Source: JBCFBK01 sp050173895 (lineage in GTDB: Bacteria > Bacteroidota > Bacteroidia > Bacteroidales > Prolixibacteraceae). Taken from it: DNA of 51,681 nucleotides. A program made the translations under genes and the position numbers. Numbering within the stretch: the first letter of the stretch is position 1; each line of letters opens with the position of its first letter. The notes under the pieces were generated by a model, which was given only the letters and a program-made list of their open reading frames with translations, searched no databases and was not told where the DNA came from. The stretch spans positions 1 through 51,681 of the forward strand of contig JBFXKJ010000004.1 of assembly GCA_050173895.1 (NCBI GenBank), read 5' to 3'. This document shows, piece after piece, positions 7,841 to 16,057 of the stretch.

Positions 7841-8440
7841 ATGAAAAAAAAGTTGATGTTCGTAGCGATGGCTCTTAGTGTTGCTGTCCTATTCAGTAGT
7901 TGCGGAAAAGTTCCGCAGGCAGAAATTGATGCTGCGTTTGCTGCTCTTGACTCTGCAAAAATGGCCGGTGCTGATGTTTATCTTGCCGACGAGTACTCCG
8001 CTCTGCAGGATTCGATGAAAGCGATTACCGAAAGCGTTGAAGCTCAGAAATCAAAGTTCTTCGCAAGCTATGGTCCTATCAAGGAAAAACTTGCCAAGGT
8101 AAATGAACAGGCTGTTGCCGCTGTAGCAAGAACAGAAGCCCGCAAGGAAGAAGTAAAGCAGGAAATCGCTGCTCTCCAGGCAGAAGTAACGACTCTGCAG
8201 ACTCAGAACAATGAGTTGGTTGCCAAGGCTCCTAAAGGGAAAGAAGGAAAAGCAGCCCTGGAAGCTATCAAAGCCGACATTGCGCTGATCGACAACACCA
8301 TGGGTGAAGTAGGTACCCAGGCTGCTGCCGGCGACCTGATGGGTGCGTTGGATAAGGCAAAAGCTGCAAAAGAAAAAGCCACTGCTATCAATACCGAATT
8401 GAACGAAGTGGTTGCAAAATACGCCAAAGGTCAGAAATAA
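7841..8440 (+). CDS. Alpha-helical lipoprotein with C-terminal lysine (Braun-lipoprotein-like candidate)
   Basis: A 199-residue predicted lipoprotein: Lys-rich start, hydrophobic core, lipobox LFSSC with C21 as the lipidated residue. ATG 7841 is preferred over a TTG two codons upstream. The mature part is almost wholly helical, rich in Ala, Lys and Glu, with heptad-like segments (about 85-130 and 150-195), and lacks cysteine after the lipid site. Residues about 25-65 (AFAALDSAKMAGADVY...Y) resemble DUF4398-type helices and are matched in the next gene. The protein ends KYAKGQK: a terminal Lys, as in E. coli Lpp, where that Lys is joined to peptidoglycan by L,D-transpeptidases. Two such enzymes follow at once. 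The tether role is inference. Confidence 0.85.
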   Translation: MKKKLMFVAMALSVAVLFSSCGKVPQAEIDAAFAALDSAKMAGADVYLADEYSALQDSMKAITESVEAQKSKFFASYGPIKEKLAKVNEQAVAAVARTEARKEEVKQEIAALQAEVTTLQTQNNELVAKAPKGKEGKAALEAIKADIALIDNTMGEVGTQAAAGDLMGALDKAKAAKEKATAINTELNEVVAKYAKGQK

Positions 8441-8470
8441 CGGAATTGAATAGTTGAATAAGAACTGATT

Positions 8471-8499
8471 TCCCCGAAGATCTTCTTCGGGGATTTTTT
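8471..8499 (+). terminator. Intrinsic terminator after the lipoprotein gene
   Basis: TCCCCGAAG (8471-8479) pairs with CTTCGGGGA (8485-8493) around a short loop and is followed by six T. It should make the lipoprotein message largely separate from, and perhaps more abundant than, the transpeptidase genes downstream. Confidence 0.85.
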
Positions 8500-8543
8500 G
8501 TAAACGAGTGGGTCGCCTATCGACCCCTTATTCATTTTATAAT

Positions 8544-9647
8544 ATGCGAAGAAGAAAACGTAAGCAGATCAGGCTGATTGCATGGTTAGGAGGAGGAGGG
8601 CTTCTGCTTATTGGCGGTTCGCTTTTGATTTGGCTGGCGCCCCAGCCACCCCAGGAGGAACTCAGGCTTGCGCGTGGAGCGTTAGCCCGGGCTCAAAAAG
8701 CGAGTGCCGACGTGTTTGCCGATTCACTTTATCATCAGGCTCAGCAGCACTATGATTCGGCAATGGTTTGTTGGGCTGCCGAGAATAAGCGTTTTTTTCC
8801 ATTTCGCGATTTTGACCGGATGGCTGCCTATGTCAGGCAAGTAACCGCTGTGGCGGTAGAAGCTGAAAAACAGGCGCTTAAGCAGGTATCCAACACAAGC
8901 AACCTGGTTCAAAAAGGAGTGGCCGATCTGGGCACACGGGTGAACCTTTATGAACGAAGGTACAAGCATATGCCTTTGCCGTCAAACGTGATTAATGACC
9001 ATAATGTCGGCAAGATGAAGCTGTCTGAGAGCCGCATAGCCCTTGAGGGAAATCGATTCAAGGAGGCTTACCGACATTTCCTGATCGCTGATGAGCGGAT
9101 AAAACGTTCCAATGCGCGGGCAGAACAAATCCTGATTAACTGGTTTGATCAGTACCCCGTATGGCGCAGGTACGCCAGTCAGGCCATTTCCATGTCCAGG
9201 GGTGGACGGAAGGTAATTCTCGTCGATAAATTTGCCCATAGCTGTATGCTCTATCAAAACGGACAAATGATCCGTCAGTTTACGGCGGAGTTCGGGAAAA
9301 ACTGGATGGGACACAAACGGACCGGCGGAGACAAAGCCACCCCCGAAGGAATATACCGCGTCACACAAAAAAAGGAGGGCGGACGCACGATCTATTATAA
9401 GGCCTTGCTGATTAATTATCCGAACGATGAAGACCGGAAACAATTCGCCCAGGATAAGCGCAAGGGGTTGATCCCCGCGCGCGCCGGGATCGGAGGGCTC
9501 ATTGAAATTCACGGAGGGGGAGGTAAGGGCATTGACTGGACTGACGGCTGCATCGCGCTGCGCAATGATGATATGGATGCACTCTATCGGCTGGTCGCCG
9601 CGGGCACTCCTGTCGTCATCGTTGGTTCAATGAAGCCATTGAATTGA
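8544..9647 (+). CDS. Membrane-anchored L,D-transpeptidase (YkuD domain) with N-terminal helical module
   Basis: Peptidoglycan-modifying enzyme of the YkuD family, which uses a Cys to form 3-3 crosslinks or attach proteins to the stem peptide. ATG 8544 is chosen over an upstream GTG: it gives a basic start (MRRRKRK) and one membrane anchor (about 9-32). Residues about 35-125 form a helical region matching the upstream lipoprotein (ALARAQKASADVFADSLY...). The catalytic domain fills the C-terminal half: VILVDKFAHSCMLYQNGQ near 220, H323 in IEIHGGGG and C336 in TDGCIAL. Asp takes the place of the His often found before GC, as in some ErfK/YafK relatives. It should act in the periplasm, anchored to the inner membrane. 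Confidence 0.9.
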   Translation: MRRRKRKQIRLIAWLGGGGLLLIGGSLLIWLAPQPPQEELRLARGALARAQKASADVFADSLYHQAQQHYDSAMVCWAAENKRFFPFRDFDRMAAYVRQVTAVAVEAEKQALKQVSNTSNLVQKGVADLGTRVNLYERRYKHMPLPSNVINDHNVGKMKLSESRIALEGNRFKEAYRHFLIADERIKRSNARAEQILINWFDQYPVWRRYASQAISMSRGGRKVILVDKFAHSCMLYQNGQMIRQFTAEFGKNWMGHKRTGGDKATPEGIYRVTQKKEGGRTIYYKALLINYPNDEDRKQFAQDKRKGLIPARAGIGGLIEIHGGGGKGIDWTDGCIALRNDDMDALYRLVAAGTPVVIVGSMKPLN

Positions 9648-9730
9648 TAAGGAGACTTTCGTCTTTGCGGTTCGGTCGAAGAACGGACATCAAACGAAAA
9701 TGTACAACATTGGGTTGAAAAAATAAAAGT

Positions 9731-10405
9731 ATGAACAAAGAAAAATGGGGGAGCAGGATTTACGCTGTATTGCTGACAGGCGTTGGCTTGCTTTTATTCG
9801 TGTGCTGGATTTATGCAGGCGTCCCCTGGCTAAAGAATGCAGGCTTTCTGATTTCAGTGAATAATGATCAGGTGGAAGAAGCACCCGGTGCCGGTGTCCC
9901 TGCCAAAAAGTCGTTAATCACCGATATCGGAAATCTCGAAAAGAAACTCGACCGGCTCACCCCTGGCGGCGCTTATCTGGTGATCAATACTTCTGAAAAT
10001 ACCTTCTTCCTTTATAAAAAAGGAAAACTGATCAGGAATGGGATCTGTTCTACTGGTAGTTATGTTAAATTAGAACTGAACGATCAAAAACACTGGGTGT
10101 TTCAAACTCCAAAAGGTGTTTTCTCCGTTCGCGGAAAAACAACCTCTCCCATTTGGAAGAAGCCTGACTGGGCTTTTATCGAAGAAGGCCTGCCCGTCCC
10201 CTCGGCCAATCATCCTTCACGGTACGAACGGGGCGTCTTAGGCGATTATGCGCTTTACCTGGGAGATGGTTATATGATTCACGGGACTTTGTACAAGCGC
10301 TTTCTTGGCCTGCCGGTGACCCACGGGTGCGTCCGGATGAATGATGAAGACCTGGAAGATACTTTTAAAACATTGCCCGTCGGTGCAAAGGTCTTTATCT
10401 ATTAG
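9731..10405 (+). CDS. L,D-transpeptidase (YkuD domain)
   Basis: Second periplasmic L,D-transpeptidase of this cluster, 224 residues. One N-terminal membrane segment (about 12-37; AVLLTGVGLLLFVCWIYAGV) is followed by a linker and the YkuD domain: YLVINTSENTFFLYKKGK (about 81-98), FQTPKGVFSVRGK, then H184 in MIHGT and C200 in the canonical THGCVRMND. Unlike its neighbour it has no helical substrate-like module. It starts 83 bases after the first transpeptidase and ends 48 bases before the next gene, consistent with one transcript. The best guess is peptidoglycan 3-3 crosslinking or lipoprotein attachment. Confidence 0.92.
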   Translation: MNKEKWGSRIYAVLLTGVGLLLFVCWIYAGVPWLKNAGFLISVNNDQVEEAPGAGVPAKKSLITDIGNLEKKLDRLTPGGAYLVINTSENTFFLYKKGKLIRNGICSTGSYVKLELNDQKHWVFQTPKGVFSVRGKTTSPIWKKPDWAFIEEGLPVPSANHPSRYERGVLGDYALYLGDGYMIHGTLYKRFLGLPVTHGCVRMNDEDLEDTFKTLPVGAKVFIY

Positions 10406-10453
10406 TTCCTTTAGTCTATATTGTCATTCAACATCCTTACACGAACAGATAAA

Positions 10454-11251
10454 ATGAATCTGAAAAAACATATTCCCAAACTATCCGATCGCTCCCGGCC
10501 TTTTCTGAAGGGGATGGCTATCCTTGCCGGACTTGTCGCCCTGCAATATTCTTTCTTTTCGGTCAAATCTGTCCGGGACCGGATGAAAGCAGTGAACAGC
10601 CAGGTTGAGGTTCAATTGTTGACTCCTGCCGAAGTGGAGAAAGATACCTCCTGGCTCAGGCTTTATAAGGAGAAAGACTGGCTTGAGACGCGCCTCCAGA
10701 TTGCCCGTACCGATTCCATCAGTCTGTCGGTTAATCTGCAGGACAGTTCGCTTCAGATCGAACTGAAAGGAGTTGTGCTGAAGAAGACCAAAATGCTTGA
10801 TTATAAGGCCGACAAATTCCTCTATAAGCTTAATCCCGCGGCCTATCATCATATGATGGGGAAACAGGCCAAAGCCAGTGAGGTGATTGCTTCTATTCCT
10901 AAAGAACCGCTGATCATAAAGAAAGCGCCTAAAGATACCCTGGAGGCCGAAGCAACGGCCGAAACCATCGATTCAACAAAAATCGAGGTGGTGCACTGGA
11001 TGATGAAACTGGATAATCAACTGGTAATTAAAATAGAAGGAGTGGATCCTCTATCGAAAGACGGTTGGTGGGCCAGCCGGAAATTCTGGATGGTGCAGAA
11101 CCTGCAGCAAACAACACGGGATTTCACAAAGGCGCTTCTGTTCAAAACACCTGAGTATGATCCGGAGATCAAACTCCTGATCCCGGAAGCAGATGCGAAG
11201 GCATTTTACCGGGCTCTGCCGGTTCAGCCGCTGGTATGTATCCGGCTATAA
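10454..11251 (+). CDS. Membrane-anchored envelope protein of unknown function
   Basis: I do not recognise this family. ATG 10454 gives 265 residues: a basic start, one membrane segment at about 17-37 (FLKGMAILAGLVALQYSFF), then a mostly hydrophilic extracytoplasmic part. Visible traits: a coiled-coil-like RDRMKAVNSQVEVQ stretch, two beta-rich segments with SLSVNLQDSSLQIELKGVVLKK (short run of alternating residues) and LDNQLVIKIEGVD, and a Thr/Glu/Ala-rich linker between. It closes the lipoprotein/L,D-transpeptidase cluster, so a role in cell-wall attachment or as a scaffold is plausible but unproven. Confidence 0.75.
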   Translation: MNLKKHIPKLSDRSRPFLKGMAILAGLVALQYSFFSVKSVRDRMKAVNSQVEVQLLTPAEVEKDTSWLRLYKEKDWLETRLQIARTDSISLSVNLQDSSLQIELKGVVLKKTKMLDYKADKFLYKLNPAAYHHMMGKQAKASEVIASIPKEPLIIKKAPKDTLEAEATAETIDSTKIEVVHWMMKLDNQLVIKIEGVDPLSKDGWWASRKFWMVQNLQQTTRDFTKALLFKTPEYDPEIKLLIPEADAKAFYRALPVQPLVCIRL

Positions 11252-11259
11252 AGAGTGAC

Positions 11260-11358
11260 TTACATCAGGTAAACCAGTAAAAGGGCCAGGATGAGCAGAA
11301 AGCCTATGACAAAGGCAACCAGATCGGCCCTGCTTTGATATTTTTCGTTTTTTCGCAT
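11260..11358 (-). CDS. Putative 32-residue single-pass membrane microprotein
   Basis: A short open frame (ATG 11358, TAA 11260) encodes a basic, polar N-terminus (MRKNEKYQSRADL) and one strong membrane helix (VAFVIGFLLILALLLVYLM) that runs to the C-terminus. The sequence composition is that of real small membrane proteins, and no other gene uses this stretch. It converges on the unknown envelope gene with an eight-base gap. Only conservation in related genomes can settle whether it is translated. Confidence 0.45.
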   Translation of the reverse strand: MRKNEKYQSRADLVAFVIGFLLILALLLVYLM

Positions 11359-11413
11359 AAGTTTGGGTTTTTGTATTTAGACGATTAACCGGTTTCAAAG
11401 TAACAGCTTTTTA

Positions 11414-11444
11414 TTTGCGGTTAATTTGTTTTCCGGTAGCTTTG
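11414..11444 (+). promoter_or_regulatory. Bacteroidota promoter for the DUF486 gene
   Basis: TTTG (11414-11417), exactly 19 bases, then TAGCTTTG (11437-11444): a full consensus match. Predicted start is about 20 bases before the ATG at 11471. Confidence 0.7.
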
Positions 11445-11470
11445 CAGCATTTTGGTAAAATTTATTTGCA

Positions 11471-11845
11471 ATGGGAATAAGAGGAATGCTGACGATTGTA
11501 CTGCTGGTCATCTCGAATGCGTTTATGACGCTGGCCTGGTACGGGCATCTGAAGTTTGGTGAAATGAAGGGGCTGCATAAGCTGGGGATCGTCTCGATCG
11601 TTCTGATCAGCTGGGGACTTGCCTTTTTTGAGTATTGTTTTCAGGTACCTGCCAACCGGATCGGGTACCGTGAAAATGGGGGGCCTTTTTCGCTGATCCA
11701 GTTAAAAGTGATACAGGAAACCATCACCCTCATTGTTTTTATGATCTTTACATTGCTGGTCTTCCGGAATGAATCCATCCGCTGGAATCACCTGTTGGGG
11801 TTTGCCTTTCTCGTTTTGGCGGTTTATTTTGTATTCAGGAAATAA
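11471..11845 (+). CDS. DUF486 (DMT-family) membrane protein
   Basis: Small integral membrane protein of 124 residues with four predicted helices (about 5-24, 35-55, 78-97, 104-122), matching the DUF486 family in length and motifs: SNAFMTLAWYGHLK, the conserved FFEYCFQVPANRIGY loop near 55-70, and FSLIQLKVIQE. The family is grouped with the drug/metabolite transporter superfamily, but no substrate is established. It is followed after 17 bases by the AlkD-like gene, so the two are probably co-transcribed from the promoter at 11414. Confidence 0.92.
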   Translation: MGIRGMLTIVLLVISNAFMTLAWYGHLKFGEMKGLHKLGIVSIVLISWGLAFFEYCFQVPANRIGYRENGGPFSLIQLKVIQETITLIVFMIFTLLVFRNESIRWNHLLGFAFLVLAVYFVFRK

Positions 11846-11862
11846 AGAAACCCACAAAACCG

Positions 11863-12564
11863 ATGCATATGGAGATTTTGCTGGATAATCCGGAAACGGA
11901 TCGCCTCTTTCAGGAAATACTGGGCGGAATACGCCGGCTAAAGAACGGTGAAACTGCCGCACAGATGAAGGCCATGGGCGCGAAATACCGCCTTAACTGG
12001 GGAGCTTCGGTGGTCTCGTTGAGGCAGCTTGCAAAGAACTACAAACGGGATCATCTGCTTGCGCTGAAGCTTTGGAATAAGCAGTGGCGCGAAAGTATGA
12101 TCCTGGCCACTCTTCTTGAGGAGCCTGATTCGCTGACCGAAGAACAAATGGATTACTGGACCAAAAGTTTCGAAACCGCCGAAATGGCTGAACAGGCCGT
12201 GTCGAACCTGTTTGTCAGTTCGAAGTTCGCCTTTGCCAAAGCGTTCGAATACTGCTGCGGGAAAAAACACTGGGTGCGTTACACCGGAGTGCTGATGGCA
12301 GGCCGGTTGGCAATGACCGATAAGCGTGCCATCAATGAAATGTTCGAGGGATTTTTCGAAGTGATTTACCCGCTTATGAAAGATGCCTCGCTGGCGCCGG
12401 CAATCGACCGCTCAATGGTTATCATCGGAAACCGGAATGATGAACTGCGCGACAAGTGCATCGCTTTTATGGAGCAGGTTCGTGACAAGGAGGATGAACA
12501 GGCCCGGCAACTGGCGCTGATTATCCTGGAAGAGCTTCAGGCTGGGATGCCTGATCAGGAATGA
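11863..12564 (+). CDS. DNA alkylation repair-type HEAT-repeat protein (AlkD-like)
   Basis: Cytosolic all-helical protein of the AlkC/AlkD-like superfamily, 233 residues. The family pattern GASVVSLRQLAKNYKRDH followed by LALKLWNKQWRESMILATLL and EEQMDYW is clear, and the rest follows HEAT-like helical pairs. Characterised members excise or recognise alkylated bases in DNA, but many relatives lack the catalytic Asp and Trp set, and I cannot confirm activity here. A second ATG two codons in (11869) is also possible. The gene converges on treZ with one base between the stop codons. Confidence 0.85.
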   Translation: MHMEILLDNPETDRLFQEILGGIRRLKNGETAAQMKAMGAKYRLNWGASVVSLRQLAKNYKRDHLLALKLWNKQWRESMILATLLEEPDSLTEEQMDYWTKSFETAEMAEQAVSNLFVSSKFAFAKAFEYCCGKKHWVRYTGVLMAGRLAMTDKRAINEMFEGFFEVIYPLMKDASLAPAIDRSMVIIGNRNDELRDKCIAFMEQVRDKEDEQARQLALIILEELQAGMPDQE

Positions 12565-12565
12565 T

Positions 12566-14407
12566 TTACGGGAGTGGGCCCTGGAAAACGGTCACGGAGA
12601 GAGGGGCCAGAATAATCCCGTCAGACGATCCGCTGTCAGGCAAACCTGAAGCCGGGCGGTCACTGGTATTTTCAAGCCATTCCGGCCCGGTCGAATCCAG
12701 GATCTTTCTCCATTCTCCGTCAGGGAAAGTAAAAGGGACAGCTGTCTCAGACAAGTTCAGCAAGCAGATCAGCCGTTCACTTCCCTCTGCGTTTTGCCGG
12801 TACAGCACCAGGGTTTCAGGGGCAACCACATTTACCCATACGTTGTTTTTATTGAAATCCTGCAGGATCGGTTGGTTCTGCCGGAGATGAATGAGGGCTG
12901 TGTGCCATTTCAGCAGAATAAGGTGTTTCCCTTCCGTCCGTTTATGCCATTGCAGCCTGGAACTCTCAAAGGTCTTTATGTCTTGCGGATCAGGGGGCTC
13001 CTGGCCCCATTTGAACTTTCCGAAGTCTTGCTTTCGCCCTTCCCTGACAGCGCGGATCAGATTCACATCCGAGTGGCTTACGAAATAAAAGAAAGGACTT
13101 TCCTCTCCATATTCTTCTCCCATGAACAGCAGCGGAATGTAAGGCGAAAGAAGAATGGCCGCCGCGGCAAGCTTCAGTCGCTCAAAATCGACCAGCACAC
13201 TGAGTCGCTCAGCCATCGCCCGGTTCCCCACCTGATCGTGATTCTGACTGAAAACAACGAACTTATCGCCTGCCATGCCCGCTGATGAGGTACCATGCCT
13301 GCGCTTGCGGAAACTGACATATTCTCCGCTGTGAACAAATCCGTCGGTATAAGCCTTTGCCAGTTGAGCGATTTCCCCAAAATCCCTGTGATGTTTTTTT
13401 CCTTTTTTGTCAAGCAGCACATATAAAGCATGGTGAAAGTCATCCAGCCATTGCGCGGTGAAGCCCAAACCCCCCGTCTCCGGCAGCCCGACTACCCGCG
13501 GGCTGTTTAAGTCGCTTTCAGCGATCAGGTAATGGGTCCGGCCTGTCTGCTGGTCCATTTCCCTTATCTTTTGCCTTGTAAGGTCCCAGAAATGAATGGC
13601 GCCCCGGTCAAATATTTCATGTACCGCATCGCAGCGGAGCCCGTCTATGTGGTAGTTTGAAAACCAAAAAAGCGGATTGTCTGAAAAATACGCACGTACC
13701 CCGTCCGACCAGTCCCCGTCGAAGTTAATGGCCTCCCCCCAGGGAGTGCGGTATTTATTGGTGAAGTACGGACCAAAGAAACCAAAATAATTGCCTTCCG
13801 GACCAATATGGTTGTACACCACGTCGAGAAAAACGGCTATGCCGTTCTCATGGCAGGCATTCACCAGCTTCTTTAACCCGGTGGGACCACCGTACGAGTT
13901 TTGCACGGCATAGGGGAATACGCCATCATACCCCCAGTTCCGTTCTCCCGGAAACTGCGATACCGGAAGCAATTCAAGGGCGTTGATGCCGCTTGCGGCA
14001 AGTTCCGGCAACCGGGGGATCATGGCTTCAAAGGTACCTTCTTTAGTGAAGGTGCCCACATGTACTTCATACAGGATCAACTTTTTGAAGGGAATTCCTT
14101 TCCAGTGATCATCAGTCCACCGGAATGAGCCGTGATCGACCACTTCGGAGGGCCCGTGCACACCTTCCGGCTGAAAATGCGAGGCCGGATCGGGATAATC
14201 CATGCCTCCTTCAGGAATAAAGAAGTAGCGGCTGCCCGGCCCGGCGTAATCCAGTTCAACGGAAAAGCAGCCTTGCCGGTCCTTTTCCATTTCGATCCTT
14301 TCCTGAACCGGATGGATCAGGTGCAGGAACATGCTCTTTTTTTGCGGGGCCCAGATGCTGAAACGGCAAAGGTTATCACCCTGGTAATGAATGCCGGTCT
14401 TAATCAT
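12566..14407 (-). CDS. treZ: Malto-oligosyltrehalose trehalohydrolase (GH13)
   Basis: Releases trehalose from the maltooligosyl-trehalose end made by TreY. The 613 residues show an N-terminal beta-sandwich (about 1-95; CRFSIWAPQKKSMF), the TIM barrel with YEVHVGTF (113-120), DVVYNH (195-200), nucleophile D260 in LRCDAVH, acid/base E297 in IAESDLN and the third Asp in SQNHDQVGN near 390, then a C-terminal beta domain. The NWGYDGVFPYA motif separates it from branching enzymes. It follows the alpha-glucosidase by 18 bases in the same operon. No treY is in the window, so its usual partner must be elsewhere if this is a true TreZ. Confidence 0.92.
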   Translation of the reverse strand: MIKTGIHYQGDNLCRFSIWAPQKKSMFLHLIHPVQERIEMEKDRQGCFSVELDYAGPGSRYFFIPEGGMDYPDPASHFQPEGVHGPSEVVDHGSFRWTDDHWKGIPFKKLILYEVHVGTFTKEGTFEAMIPRLPELAASGINALELLPVSQFPGERNWGYDGVFPYAVQNSYGGPTGLKKLVNACHENGIAVFLDVVYNHIGPEGNYFGFFGPYFTNKYRTPWGEAINFDGDWSDGVRAYFSDNPLFWFSNYHIDGLRCDAVHEIFDRGAIHFWDLTRQKIREMDQQTGRTHYLIAESDLNSPRVVGLPETGGLGFTAQWLDDFHHALYVLLDKKGKKHHRDFGEIAQLAKAYTDGFVHSGEYVSFRKRRHGTSSAGMAGDKFVVFSQNHDQVGNRAMAERLSVLVDFERLKLAAAAILLSPYIPLLFMGEEYGEESPFFYFVSHSDVNLIRAVREGRKQDFGKFKWGQEPPDPQDIKTFESSRLQWHKRTEGKHLILLKWHTALIHLRQNQPILQDFNKNNVWVNVVAPETLVLYRQNAEGSERLICLLNLSETAVPFTFPDGEWRKILDSTGPEWLENTSDRPASGLPDSGSSDGIILAPLSVTVFQGPLP

Positions 14408-14425
14408 TTTTCAAAATTTTAATTT

Positions 14426-16057
14426 TCATTCGAGCCTGATAATCATGGCTTCATCTCCGCTGAGGCTCACATTGTTCTCTACCCGCAGTCCTTCAATATC
14501 GGGAGTGGTAGCAATTTCAACGGTTCCTTTAAGCGTCATGTGTGCGGGGTTGAAGTAACAGGGGCGGTGACTCAGGTTCAGTAAAACCAGAAACTCGGCT
14601 TCTCCTTTGGTTTTCCTGGAGTAAGCCAGCATCTGCCTGTCGGAAAAAACAGGGCTGTAGCTGCCGAAAAGCATCGACGGCTCCTTTTGCCGGAACGCGA
14701 TCAGCCGCTTATAGAGTGAAAGCATCGAATAGGGATCGTGCCTCTGAGCCTGCACGTTCTCCCTTGCATAGTTCTTGTTCAGTCTCAGCCAGGGTTTGCC
14801 GTATGTGAAACCCGAGTTGATATCATTGCTCCATTGCATCGGCGTGCGGGCATGATCACGGCTCAGGTTCCTGCCGGGCATATTCAGTCCCTGCGGGTCC
14901 TGCATCTCCTCCGGAGGAATAGGAACATCGCGCATGCCGATCTCCTCACCATAGTATATGGTCGGCGTTCCCCGGAGAGTGAGCAACAGCACTGCGGCAA
15001 CCATAGATTGCTGCAGACCTATCCGACTGGCTATTCTGGGATTGTCGTGATTGCCCAGCACCCAGTTTGGCCAACCCTTCGATGGCAGCGCCCCCTCATA
15101 TTCATCGATGGCTGACGCGATTTGCGGCGCATCCCAGGGCCGGGAGAGTAACTGAAAATTGAACGGAAGGTTGGCCCCCTTGTTGTCCGTTCCGTAATAG
15201 CGCATCAGCTTGGTAATCGGCAGGTAGACCTCACCGATCATCATCCGCTCATCATATGAATCGAGCAACCTGCGCATTTTCTTGATGATCACGTGGACTT
15301 CCGGCTGATCAGTTGAATAAACCGGCAACAGTTGTTCATAAGTGCTCATATGCGGCTGGTAATCGGGGTTTACCGGATTATCCCTGAACTGCTCGTCTTT
15401 TACCATATGCCACATGACATCCACCCGAAATCCATCCACTCCGCGGTCGAGCCAAAAGCGCATCACAGCGAACATCGCTTCCTGAACCTCCGGGTTTCGC
15501 CAGTTAAGATCGGGCTGCTCCTTCAAAAAAGCGTGGTAGTAATATTGCCCGGTCTTTTCATCGTACTCCCATGCGCTTCCTCCAAAAACACTGAGCCAGT
15601 TATTGGGACAATGATTTTCATCTCCGTTCCTGCAATCCCTCCAGATGTACCAGTCCCGGCGGGGATTGTCCCGCGATGAGCGCGACTCCAGAAACCAGGG
15701 ATGCTGATCGGAAGTATGGTTTGGAACAAGGTCCAGAATGAGCTTCATGCCTCGTTTATGCACTTCCGCTATCAGTATATCGAAGTCACTCAGCGTGCCG
15801 AACAGAGGATGGATATCCGTGTAGTCGGAAATGTCGTAGCCAAAATCGGCCATGGGCGACGGATACACAGGCGACAGCCAGACGGCATCCGTATTCAGCC
15901 ACTTCAGGTAATCCAACCGGTTAATAATCCCGGGCAGGTCGCCTATCCCGTCGCCGTTGCTGTCCTGGAACGACCGCGGATAGATCTGGTAAATGATTCC
16001 TTTGTGCCACCAGAGGTATTGCTGTTCTTCATTATTCGTTTTTTCCATCGGGCTCAT
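14426..16057 (-). CDS. Alpha-glucosidase / oligo-1,6-glucosidase family (GH13)
   Basis: Cytosolic glycoside hydrolase of 543 residues, without a signal peptide. GH13 hallmarks: WWHKGIIYQIYPRSF (16-30), DGIGDLPGI (36-44; a calcium-type loop), VPNHTSD (111-117), nucleophile D213 in GFRVDVMWH, acid/base E276 in IGEVYLP, and NHD (336-338). This is the alpha-glucosidase/oligo-1,6-glucosidase layout. It probably frees glucose from short maltose or trehalose-type oligosaccharides. It is first in a two-gene unit with treZ. An ATG three codons in (16048) is an equally possible start. Specificity between alpha-1,4, alpha-1,6 and trehalose bonds cannot be set from motifs. Confidence 0.9.
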   Translation of the reverse strand: MSPMEKTNNEEQQYLWWHKGIIYQIYPRSFQDSNGDGIGDLPGIINRLDYLKWLNTDAVWLSPVYPSPMADFGYDISDYTDIHPLFGTLSDFDILIAEVHKRGMKLILDLVPNHTSDQHPWFLESRSSRDNPRRDWYIWRDCRNGDENHCPNNWLSVFGGSAWEYDEKTGQYYYHAFLKEQPDLNWRNPEVQEAMFAVMRFWLDRGVDGFRVDVMWHMVKDEQFRDNPVNPDYQPHMSTYEQLLPVYSTDQPEVHVIIKKMRRLLDSYDERMMIGEVYLPITKLMRYYGTDNKGANLPFNFQLLSRPWDAPQIASAIDEYEGALPSKGWPNWVLGNHDNPRIASRIGLQQSMVAAVLLLTLRGTPTIYYGEEIGMRDVPIPPEEMQDPQGLNMPGRNLSRDHARTPMQWSNDINSGFTYGKPWLRLNKNYARENVQAQRHDPYSMLSLYKRLIAFRQKEPSMLFGSYSPVFSDRQMLAYSRKTKGEAEFLVLLNLSHRPCYFNPAHMTLKGTVEIATTPDIEGLRVENNVSLSGDEAMIIRLE

